From Warburgia ugandensis (Eukaryota > Streptophyta > Magnoliopsida > Canellales > Canellaceae), in the NCBI GenBank assembly GCA_035236585.1, contig CP141138.1:25059437-25123436 (forward strand): a stretch of DNA of 64,000 nt, given 5' to 3'. The position numbers were made by a program, and so were the translations under genes. Position 1 is the stretch's first letter; every line of letters starts with the position of its first letter. The notes beneath the pieces were generated by a model. The model saw nothing but the letters and a program-made list of their open reading frames with translations. It did no database searches and had not been told where the DNA came from. Positions 52,801 through 62,450 of this stretch are shown here, one piece after another.

Positions 52801-55212
52801 TTCGTGTTACGTTAGTTTTAAATAATGTTTTATTCCCTACTCAGTTTAATTATGTTGCAAAATAAACTATTTGAGGTTGTTGGTAGGTTTCTTTTGTTTC
52901 AATTCCTTAAGAAATGTCGATCAATGAAATTGGATTGTCTTGCTGCAGATTCCTCTTGGAGTTGTTTTGGCAATCCCCCCTTTCAATTACCCTGTGAATC
53001 TTGCTGTGTCAAAGATTGGTCCGGCACTGATTGCAGGCAACTCGCTTGTGCTTAAGCCTCCGACTCAGGTATCTTTGTATTTCACATGCTACTCTAACTT
53101 AATCTTCAGTAAGAAGAGTCTACATGATCCGTACACGGTGTTACTGGTGCTTGAGATGTAGTGAGCTGACTTGGGATGAGATGGGCTATATAACTGTTGG
53201 TGGTGCCTCAGCCACATTGAGATGATAAATATCTCCTCATCTCACTGTTAGTGGTGCTTGAGATGAGTTGAGCTGAGCTGAAAATCATCTAATCATTGCT
53301 CACTGTTAAGTTGAATTTGAGTCATCTCATTTATTTCACGCCAAATATGGGTCATCCCAACCGAGCTCAAGTCAGATCTAATGTCATCTCATATCAAGCA
53401 CCTCTAACTCCATGTTACATACGTTACCTACGTTAGGTACCTATGAATTCGTCATCGCCACTTGTTGTTCATTTTATTTATCCTTTTGTCTGTAGGGCGC
53501 TGCTGCTGCTCTTCACATGGTGCATTGCTTTCACTTGGCTGGCTTCCCTAAAGGCCTTATCAGTTGTATTACAGGAAAAGGCTCTGAGATTGGTGACTTT
53601 CTCACAATGCACCCTGGAGTTAATTGCATAAGGTACTTGCCACTGATATTTAGGTCATCAATGGCTTCCCATTACCTTGTTGTTTGTGTATAACCATCTT
53701 GGTAATATCCCAATTTCCTCGGTTCTTGTAGCTTCACCGGTGGTGATACAGGAATAGCAATCTCAAAGAAGGCTGGCATGATTCCACTTCAAATGGAGTT
53801 GGGAGGGAAAGATGCGTGCATTGTGCTTGAAGATGCAGATCTTGATCTAGTTGCAAGCAATATTGTAAAAGGCGGTTTCTCATACAGGTAAAATAGACTT
53901 AGCTCCTTCCGACCTTCTTGTGTATCAGCAAGATGCTTGTATCCAGATCAAATAGGCTAAAATGCATTCAACTCTCTGCTCAACTGAAATTTCCTCTGTT
54001 ATGTTTCTTCTGTATTCAGTGGCCAAAGATGCACTGCTGTTAAGGTTGTGTTGGTGATGGAGTCTGTGGCAGATGCAGTGGTAGAGAAAGTGAAAGCCAA
54101 AGTAGCAAAATTGACAGTTGGACCTCCCGAAGCTGATTGTGATATTACTCCTGTTGTGTCAGAATCATCGGCTAATTTCATTGAAGGATTAGTTGTGGAT
54201 GCCAAGCAGAAAGGGGCAACTTTCTGTCAAGAGTACAGGAGAGAGGGCAATCTCATTTGGCCGTTGTTGTTGGATCACGTTAGACCTGATATGAGGATTG
54301 CATGGGAGGAACCTTTTGGGCCTGTGTTGCCAGTTATCAGGATCAACTCTGTTGAGGAGGGAATCCACCATTGCAACGCCAGCAATTTTGGACTACAGGT
54401 ATGAGAAAACTTGCCTTTCTTTCCTCCCATTTCCGCAACATCTCCAGAAGTCATTGATTTTCAAACAGAAGTATTGATAAATCTGCTACTTTACACAATC
54501 AGTAGCAAGGGCCAACTAGCAATCTAAAATCAGGTTGGCACTAACATGGTTTCGGTAACCTAGTGAGTGGTTTACATCTATATTAAGGTGGTCTCTTTAT
54601 ATTTTCTTTGTCTCGTAATTGCCAAATGGCGTTGATAGAAAATAATTTGTTCCATGGTAGTTTAATCAGTCAGTAGAAAAGAAAACCGAAAGTTTTGAGT
54701 TATTCTTAAAATGAAAAAACCGCCAGCCTAAGTGATCACATAACAAAAAAGAAGTCACCATTATACAAATTCTTGATCCTCTTTCCAATTTCAGCAAATA
54801 AAGTTGCTTTAGCCACTGTTAATTGTGCGTGGAATATGAAAAACGAAGAGGAGTTGTCAGATTTTTGTTTTCCTCATGGATAACTAAAGAGTTTCTACTA
54901 CAATCCAGGGTTGTGTTTTCACGAGAGACATCAACAAAGCAATTATGATTAGCGATGCTATGGAGACCGGAACAGTTCAGATAAATTCAGCACCTGCTCG
55001 CGGACCAGATCATTTTCCCTTCCAGGTACAACAATATTCATCGTTGTATAAAAGTTCTGCAGTTTCCATTATACTTACAGCTAGTGTTGCTATTGCAGGG
55101 TTTGAGAGACAGTGGCATAGGCTCGCAGGGCATCACAAATAGTATTGACATGATGACCAAGATCAAGAGCACTGTCATCAACTTTCCTTCTCCCACGTAC
55201 ACCATGGGTTGA
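49880..55212 (+). CDS. GAPN: Non-phosphorylating NADP-dependent glyceraldehyde-3-phosphate dehydrogenase
   Basis: This is the cytosolic enzyme of the aldehyde dehydrogenase superfamily (ALDH11). It oxidises glyceraldehyde-3-phosphate directly to 3-phosphoglycerate and makes NADPH, bypassing GAPDH and phosphoglycerate kinase. Exons are 49,880-50,024; 50,493-50,686; 50,787-50,915; 52,949-53,068; 53,496-53,632; 53,732-53,887; 54,020-54,398; 54,909-55,025; 55,099-55,212. All introns are GT-AG and the frame is continuous. The protein has 496 residues, the usual plant length. Catalytic features are complete: Asn169 in PPFNYP (oxyanion hole), the SFTGGDTG cofactor loop at 242-249, general base Glu264 in MELGGKD, nucleophile Cys298 in GQRCTAVK, and the EEPFGPVLP motif. 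No transit peptide is visible; the start [13 protein letters not shown] matches plant GAPNs. Intron 3 (2.0 kb) and intron 4 (MITE) are enlarged. The gene appears intact and functional. Confidence 0.97.
52290..52529 (+). other. Unidentified open frame with hydrophobic segments in GAPN intron 3
   Basis: This open stretch has protein-like composition, with hydrophobic runs such as [11 protein letters not shown] and [11 protein letters not shown], and a polar C-terminus ending QGSGATS before a stop. It begins after a CAG that could act as a splice acceptor. It does not match anything I recognise. Being inside an intron of an intact gene, it is either chance or a captured fragment of another gene. 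It should not be annotated as a functional gene on this evidence. Confidence 0.2.
53141..53407. mobile_element. MITE in GAPN intron 4
   Basis: The 267-bp element starts TTACTGGTGCTTGAGATG and ends, in reverse, TTAGAGGTGCTTGATATG. The arms share GGTGCTTGA and then GAGATG/GAGCTGAC-like motifs. A further internal copy of TAGTGGTGCTTGAGATGAG lies at about 53,249, so the element may be a dimer or a rearranged copy. It fills well over half of the 427-bp intron without touching its splice sites. The superfamily is uncertain; PIF/Harbinger is possible from the TTA/TAA ends. Confidence 0.6.
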
Positions 55213-55774
55213 AGTTAGCGCAGAAAAATTCTTCCCTGTATTTTATGAATGCTAGAGAAGACAACTTCTGTTTTATTCTTTTCCATTTTAGTTGAGCTAA
55301 GAATGTAATAGTGTTGTCTCTGGCGTGAGAACGCAGCCTGCCACGAGAAGCACTCAAATGCCCTGTTCTGACCTTTTGATTTGTATATAAAGGGTATTGC
55401 CTAGTTTTACATTTTGAAGAAAATGCATTTTAGGCCTAATTAGTGTCCCACCGGCCTTGTCAGCTCCTGCATTGTCAAATAGAATATGTTTAAGTTCCTC
55501 GAGCTGTGGCATGGGCAAAGAGCGTCTACCTCAGCTGGTTACAGACAGCAAAGGCCCTTCCCCATTACGCTTGTTTGGACGTTTGAGAAAGTACTTCCCC
55601 TCGTACGGAGATTTCTAAGTAGACAGCAATTAGGCTAATAAGTTAGTAAATAGTTTGCTTGGTAATAATTCGCAAGTTCCGGAAATGGAACTAGGATAAC
55701 TCAAAGGATTCAGAACACGTGGACCAATGGTTTACCTTGAATGGTATATAACTGGGTATGCCCACCATCAACAG
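55213..55774. other. GAPN 3' UTR and downstream flank
   Basis: T-rich sequence following the stop codon, with AATGTAATAG at about 55,300 as a possible polyadenylation signal variant. No additional gene. Confidence 0.5.
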
Positions 55775-55852
55775 GACAGTGTGGCCGAGGGCTCCAAGTA
55801 ACAGATTTAGCTCTGGTCCGAAAGGGCACGGGTTCAAATCCCACTTCTGTCA
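55775..55852 (+). pseudogene. tRNA-Leu(UAG)-like gene, probably degenerate
   Basis: The 78-nt sequence has the plant tRNA-Leu layout: GACAGTGTGGCCGAGGG at the 5' end, a TTTAG anticodon region reading UAG, the long-variable-arm segment CTCTGGTCCGAAAGGGC, a T-loop GGGTTCAAATCCC and a 3' end of TTCTGTCA. Acceptor pairs 1-5 are intact. However, the anticodon loop appears one base short, the first anticodon-stem pair is lost (A opposite G), two T-stem pairs are mismatched and the D-arm is altered. No strong T-run follows. It is most likely a tRNA pseudogene or tRNA-derived relic rather than an active gene. It lies 0.56 kb downstream of the GAPN stop codon. Confidence 0.72.
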
Positions 55853-56546
55853 GCAGAAAGCAAATTATGAGTTTCTATTCTTAAGTTTTATTATTGAAAA
55901 TAAAACACAATAAGTCCGAATAAGAGTTGGCACACACTTCATTTATCATCTTTTGGAAAATCTCAACCGTTCATCTTCTTAGGAGTGACTTGGACAGGCA
56001 GAATACCAAATTTTAAGATGATTGGATGTTTATAGACCATTTTATGTTCACTTTAAATCACAAATACTGATTTTTGTTAAAGTTTTTTAAAAGATCACAC
56101 ACGATGGTTGAGAATCATCCAAATGCACCTAGTTTTGGTGGGCTTCCTATCCAAACCATTCTGAGCAAGACGAGCAACACACTACATTTCAAGATAATTA
56201 GATGCTTATAGACTATTTTACTAGTTATTTGCTCCATGCGATGCATGAGATGACCTATTTGTTTATTAATCCAAATTACTAATTTATGTGGGACCTACTT
56301 CTTTGAAAAATAAGTCCTAATCAATTGGGTTCTATTGCTTTTTGTAAATTTAAAACTTCTAAACTCTCTATTATTTTGCCACGTGATACTTTTAGCATTT
56401 ATATCTATCTTATCTTTTTAGTTTTTAAAGGTTATTTTCTCTAATCCATAATTGATTGCATCCTCTACCAACCCTTTTTCTACCTAAGCCACCCCTTTTC
56501 TCTCTCTACAAAAAGAGATGTACATATATATATATATATATATATC
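55853..56546. other. AT-rich flank with a weak internal direct repeat
   Basis: Two related segments, about 55,960-56,045 and 56,145-56,225, share AAACC(A/G)TTC, TTTTAAGAT or TTTCAAGAT, GATTGGATGTTTATAGACCATTTTA and close variants. The repeat family is unknown. A (TA)n tract lies at 56,525-56,545. No gene. Confidence 0.5.
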
Positions 56547-56605
56547 ATCATCATCATAAATCTTATTTCTTCATTCCCCTCTATTAAGTATCATGTATTT
56601 GTTAA
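56547..56605 (-). mobile_element. Short RTE-type LINE tail
   Basis: ATCATCATCATC followed by AATCTTATTTCTTC and ATTCCCCTCTATTAAGTATC matches the left part of the RTE-like fragment at 40,088-40,411. Only the terminal microsatellite and about 45 bp are recognisable. Confidence 0.5.
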
Positions 56606-59159
56606 GTCCAAAAGTTTTTAAATTTTGGGTTTTTTACTGATTTGCCACTGATTTTTTGCGTTTTTCCTAAAATATCCAACCATTTTAAGTTTTTGCATAT
56701 TTGCCATTAAGTTTTGCAAAACTTTGCAAAAATGCCATTCTGTTAGTGTTACACCTTTATTTTTTGTGAAATGGCAAAAATACCCATCTCTCTTCTCCCT
56801 GTTTAAACGCTGAAAATAGATGATCGTTTGTGGAAGAATGACGACCGACCCTTACACTCCGACCAGTCTCTGCCCAGGCTCCGCCACCGCTCAGGCATGC
56901 CTCTTGCCCGTGCTTCGCCCATGCTCTGGCCTTGACTTCCACTCATTGCGACCGTTCTCCCCCCGCGACAACCACACCTCCTGCCTGCCTGAGGTCTCTT
57001 CTGTGTCTCTCTAGCATCTAGCATCTAGCATCATTCATTTAATGAGATTCACCACCCCTCTAGTGGTTTTCCATTCTTCCTTAGTTGTCTTCTGATCTTT
57101 ATAGGGAAATCTCTATCCCCTCTTTAAATTCTCTGTTCTCTTCTTCTAATGTAATAATCTTTTCTCATATACATTATAATCCTTAGAAAAAGACATCATC
57201 TTAATACTGCTGAAGGTTGCCTGATTGTGCCTTTGTGAAAGTTGGGGGTGAGAGGTCGTGTATTCACAACCTTTGGTTGGGAAACAATGCATCTTACCAT
57301 GATAGTTACCCTGCACTCAAGATGGCCTAATCATCATACCTTCGGGGGTGAAATATCTTTTAGTAGTGAACAATAGATGCTTCTGACATCTGTTGAGATG
57401 GTAACTACCACATGTTAACCTTTGAAGTTTTAATGATTCAGTGCGATAGTTTCATGATACATCGTGACCTTCTAGAATTGGTGTCTCATGTTATATAATA
57501 TTTTACAAATAGAACGACCAAAGAGAGTTGTACTCGCAAATGTAAAAACTACATAGTGTGTTTGAAGTTATAAGAGTGAATATGTGTAGGGTGTTTGAAG
57601 TTATAAGAGTGAATATTGAAGTCAAATGTCTACTTAGCTGTATTTTGCTCCTTATTAAATTTTTATGATTGCGGAAAGGATGGAGAAAAAGGAAAAATAA
57701 GCATGCAGGTCTCTCTTGATTCTATGAAAGATGGTTGTGGCCATCTCCAAATATCCACCTTGATGTACTTCAACAGAAAATTGAAAATTTTAATGACAAA
57801 GATTATGTATCAATAGTTCAGTCAAGTATTAATATTAGTTCATAACTTCGCCCTCAAAAAGGCGGTTGTAAAGCTAGATTGCTTATCAATAAGAAAACTC
57901 CATTCACCTACTTTGGGTGGAACAACTACTCTATCTTATTGAGGGCTAGAAGAATTTCAAATGCAGTGTTGTGTGTTGAATATTGTGACATACATAAAGT
58001 AAGAAATAATGTGGCTTGAAGTTAGTAAATACTTCCTAGTTCTAGCTTCAAAGTTTGCTTTGGGTGGCATTGCATGCTATCTTGGCTGGCTATTTACTGC
58101 ATTTGTTCAAACCTACTTCTTAACTACTTCCATATCCATTTAAGTTGACATTCACTTGTGTGCGCATCTGCAAGGATTCGATACTAAGATTTTCATATTC
58201 TTATTACTTATCCAACAATAAAAATTGAATAAAAATAAAAGGAAGTCTTCGTGAACATTTTTCACAAGTTACTTCCTGCCATTTATAACCCATTCTATTA
58301 CATTGGAGACATGTTCAGAGTGTATAATCTGAAGTTTAGGTTGAGAATGATGAATTCTGAAATTCAGGAAATGGTACATCATTTTATCAGTACTTTAGAA
58401 TGAATAATCAAAAGTTACATACTGCTGTTGATGGACTTACTAGACTTATCAGTGTCCTCCTATTGTTCATTATAGAATCAACCGGTAGTATAGCTCACGT
58501 GTGAGAGAACTATAAAACTTCTATGCCTAAATACAAGTGCATCTATTACAATGAAATTGACATTTTATTTATCTAAAATAACTACCTAGGGACAGCAGGA
58601 GATAAATATGGACATAGGCATAAAACCAGAGAATTTCCTTATGACTATGGACATTTGAGGAACTGCCACTCAGAAAAGCAGTATTTTAGATCTGTCCTGA
58701 TTGCTTTAGAATGAGAATATCATTAAGATTTCATGAAGGCATGTTTAGACTTCATATTTTAAAATACATGCAATATTGGAAGGCAAAAAGGAGTATGAAC
58801 TAAGTAGAATTGCTCCTTATCCAAATTTTTTCTGCTACATTGTTTTATGTTTAAATCTCTAACAGTAGTACCCTCCATTTTGAAGATGAGTTACAATCAC
58901 CTAGTTGCTAAGTTCTGTCTGTAGTTACTAAATGCCAATTTTCTGCATTGACTCTAGGTACCAGTTTTAATTATGAACAAATCAACTTGCGAATTTGTCA
59001 AATAGCTTACTGCAACATTCAAAAGGAAGGTAGAAGGCTTCTAACTAAAAGTTTATACAGAAATGACAACCTTATGTAGATCATATTTTTTTGGTTGTTT
59101 GTTCATTTATTTAGTTTTATATCTCTTTGTTTCCTGTAACATACTTTATCGTATTGTTT
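56606..59159. other. Intergenic region, no gene recognised
   Basis: The part at about 56,620-56,790 repeats GCCA(C/T)T, GCAAAA and GGCAAAAAT motifs like the terminal regions of some MULEs, so it could be one terminus of the MULE that follows. The GC-richer 56,840-57,010 has open frames on both strands with no recognisable domain. The rest is AT-rich. Confidence 0.4.
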
Positions 59160-61190
59160 AATGTAGATTGCGGGATATGATGATGTGGCATTTTGCAATG
59201 ACTTGAATCATCAACTATTGCAAGTTAGAGAAGAAAATGATTTAGATGGTTGGATGTGCCATAGAGAGGAAGGACTGCAAACATGTAATGAAGATGATAT
59301 TGTTAGTAATGAAGAAGATTGGGTAAAGAGGAGCCAAGCAATATAGTTCTATTTGAAGAATTTCATGAAGAAGATGATGATAACATCGAAATAGTTGACT
59401 CAACATATGGTTATGTGTTATCAGGTGATGACAATTTTAATGAAATATACTTCAATGAAAGTGACGACACGATAATGAAGGGATGATTTTTGCAAATCTT
59501 GAAGAATGTAGACTTACAATTCAGTCATATGCTATGAAGTTTGCATACAAGCTTAATAATGTTAAGTCTGATCAAGGGCAAGTTATTGTTCAAATCATAT
59601 CAGAGGGATGTACTTGGAGGTGCCATTGTTTCAAAACCAGTGATAATGTAAGTTTCCAAGTTAAGAAGATTAGTGGTCAGTGTACTTGTATAAGCAATAA
59701 TGCTAACTAGTCAGCATTTGTCAAATGGCTTGCAAAATGGGTGTATAATGTTATGAAGCATGACATGGATAAGTTAGTCATGTCATTAATGAAATACTTG
59801 TACTCTTTGCATGGGTTGACCTTGAAATATCACAAATGTGGCATGCACATGAGATGGTATTAAACCAATTACAAGGATCATATAAGTTCTCCTTCAACAT
59901 TGTACCAAGATACTATCATGCAGTACTTAACTTTAACCCTGGAAGTACAACAACATACCAGTTAGAAAGAAAATAGTATTGTTTCAAGAGGGTGTTTTTA
60001 TCATTACATGCTTTAAGGGTGAGGTTTGTTAGTGGATGTCGACCTTTTCTCAGTTTGGATGGTTGTACTTGAAAGGCAAGTACAAAAGAACGTTCTTAAG
60101 TGTCATAGGGTTAGATGGGAACAACGAGTTATTTCCTTTTGCCATATTAGTTGTTGAAGCTGAGAATAAGGAGAGTTGGAATTGGTTCTTTCAACATATT
60201 TATGTTATACTTGAAGATTACTCTAATGAAGTTGTGTTTATGTAAGACAGGCAGAAGGGATTAGTAGATGTTGTAAGTTAGGTTTTCCCCAACTTTGCAC
60301 ATAGCTTGTGTTAGACATCTATATGCAAACTTTAAGAAGATATAACCTGGCATACACTTCAAAAGGTTATTTTGGGACGTTGCACAAATGTACATGAGAG
60401 AAAATTTTATGAGTCCATGAGACAGATTAAGAAAGGATCGAATGAGGCACATGAATGGCTATCTACATTCCTTGTAAGTTGTTGGGAGAGGTCACATTTT
60501 GACCCTATTTCAAAGTGTGACATTTTAACTAATAGCTTAGCAGAATCTTTTAATGCCATAATTGAAAGTGTGAGGGAGTTGCTAGTGGTGGAACTGTTAG
60601 AACATATCTGACAAAAAATGATGGCGTTCATCAGTAAAAGATTTCAAGATGCAAGTGAGATGCAAGATGGTATTGTGCCATATGTATTGAAAAAAATACA
60701 AGGTTTGCTAACAAAAGCAACAAATTGCACACCGTTGAGATAATCTTACTTTGAGTGGGAAGTTACAGAGCATAATTTATGGGTGACAACAAGACATGTA
60801 GTCCATCTTAAACAATTTAAATGTACCTGTCGTCAATGGAATGTATTTGACATTCCTTGCATACATGCACTTATTTGCGTAAGAAATCTAAAATTGAGTC
60901 TTGTGGACTACTGTAGTTCCTACTTCCATGTTGACATGTTGAGAAAGGCATATCATATACCAATATCAGGGATACCATACCTTTCAATGTGGCCCATTGT
61001 TGATCTACCTAGGCCGCTACCTGCTAATTCTCAAAGACCATTAGGCTGACCAAAAAAGAATAGAACTTGATATGAAGACTAAGGTAGTGGCAGGAGCCAA
61101 GCAAAGGAACTAAACAATGCCAACAGTGTGGTCAATATGGTCACAATCGAAGATCATGCAAGGCTCCTTTAGAAGGTAAAGTACAAAATC
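59160..61190 (+). pseudogene. Mutator-like (MULE/MuDR) transposase, decayed
   Basis: A DNA transposon transposase is recognisable in order. There is an acidic N-terminus (59,166-59,400) and a MuDR-type DNA-binding region (59,483-59,700, with YAMKFAYKLNNVKSD and GCTWRCHC). The DDE core has LDGC near 60,052 and LKGKYKRTFLSVIGLDGNNE (60,070-60,130), DRQKGL near 60,247, a HLYANFKK-like stretch near 60,320 and NSLAESFNA near 60,535. A SWIM zinc finger follows (FKCTCRQWNVFDIPCIHA, about 60,815-60,870) and then a CQQCGQYGHNRRSC zinc knuckle (61,124-61,165). The frame is broken by several stops and shifts: around LDGC, after the 60,240 VVFM motif, before NFKK, after LLEHI near 60,610, and after 61,045. 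So it cannot encode an active enzyme. The terminal inverted repeats were not identified. Confidence 0.85.
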
Positions 61191-62189
61191 AATAAACAAT
61201 ATACATAATTATAATTTACCATCATGATTTTACAAGTGTCTGACAATGTATGTAGGTGGACATGAGAATGCACAATTAGCTAAGAGTAAAGGTTGTGTCA
61301 TCCGAAGAGGAGGTCGTGGGAGAATTCCTTCATGGAGGTGAATATGTTTGTTGCACTTCATTTATTTTGTTAGTTTGCCCCTCTATGTCTTTTCTAGAGC
61401 TACATTTTATAAGTAAGACTCTTTTTTGGTTTTTTCTATTCTACGTTGTAGGAGGCTCTTTCTCAAATGTTTTGTAATGGTGGCAAAATATATATGAATA
61501 GTTTTTTTGTAATAAAAGAGAACACGATTTGTAACCCTTCTTGTTAAACCACTTGAACTATTTGTTTATAGTTGAGAATTGTGCTTGTATTATTTGATGT
61601 AGAGTTCCTAACTATGGAAGAGTAAAGTTTTGAAAGTAGTAACATCTGATAAATTAGTGGTCACTAAATCTTACAAGTGATAAAATGTAGGTGGGTGCTA
61701 CAGTCCATTAGAGACTAGAGAACAATTTCTAGATTATTGTCATGGTTTAACCCTAAGCATTACTCTTCATTACTTCATTTTTGATATTTCCATATTCCAA
61801 AATTCCTCAATGTTTATTTACATGTGGACTGAAGAATAGAGCTAAAGCAAGAAATATTCTGTTAGAGGACAGCTATTGGTAATGCTGGTTGTAGAACCAC
61901 TGTAAAAACTGCTGACTCATTTAAGAAGTTACACACTTTTACTTTGAGTACTGTATGAATGTGCAATACTACCATTTAAGTAACTAGTCATGCAGCCTTC
62001 CTAACAGTAGTGGAAACTATCCAGAATGGAGCAACTAATAGCCTGCTCTGTCAAAGAATTTGAGAAAGGATCTATGCACATGTCAGAAAGGATCCAAGCA
62101 AGGTAGCATTAATCATCCTGTCAGAGCATTTCAAAGGACACAATCTAGTGCAAAGCATCTTTCCAAAAGCAATGCAATCAACTCCAAGA
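61191..62189. other. No gene recognised
   Basis: AT-rich sequence downstream of the MULE transposase, possibly still part of that transposon. Open frames are short and without known domains. Confidence 0.45.
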
Positions 62190-62450
62190 TCATCAAGACA
62201 CTAGAGTCCTTTACTGCAAAGCATTTTAGAAGCTGGAAGCTGATGACTAGACCCTAATTAATCATGCAAAGAGGGATAAGCAAGTGAAGACCGAAATTCT
62301 GGCAAGAAATTCTATAATTGAAGTGTCTCACAGGAATATATTAGTAGCACTCCTAGTAGCATCCGTAGCATCTACTACTGCTATTCTGATATTTGCTTTC
62401 TTTAGAGTTAGAGCATCATTTATGCCATCTCCAGTCATTCCACAAACATG
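62190..62450 (-). pseudogene. Plasma-membrane H+-ATPase (P-type, AHA-like) gene fragment
   Basis: The minus strand from 62,450 translates to [20 protein letters not shown] and then [18 protein letters not shown]. This is the conserved hinge region of P3A proton pumps, whose usual form is GMTGDGVNDAPALKKADIG followed by VADATDAARSASDIV. A weaker continuation toward the next membrane segment (IIEFLARISVF) runs to about 62,290. A short RV..S-rich match may extend it to about 62,190. The conserved Pro of NDAPAL is replaced by Leu, and a stop codon follows the TNIFL stretch. Upstream catalytic parts (the DKTGT site) are not found in the following 1.5 kb. It is a broken gene piece, not a working pump. 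The VADATDA-like motif separates it from Ca2+-ATPases. Confidence 0.75.
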
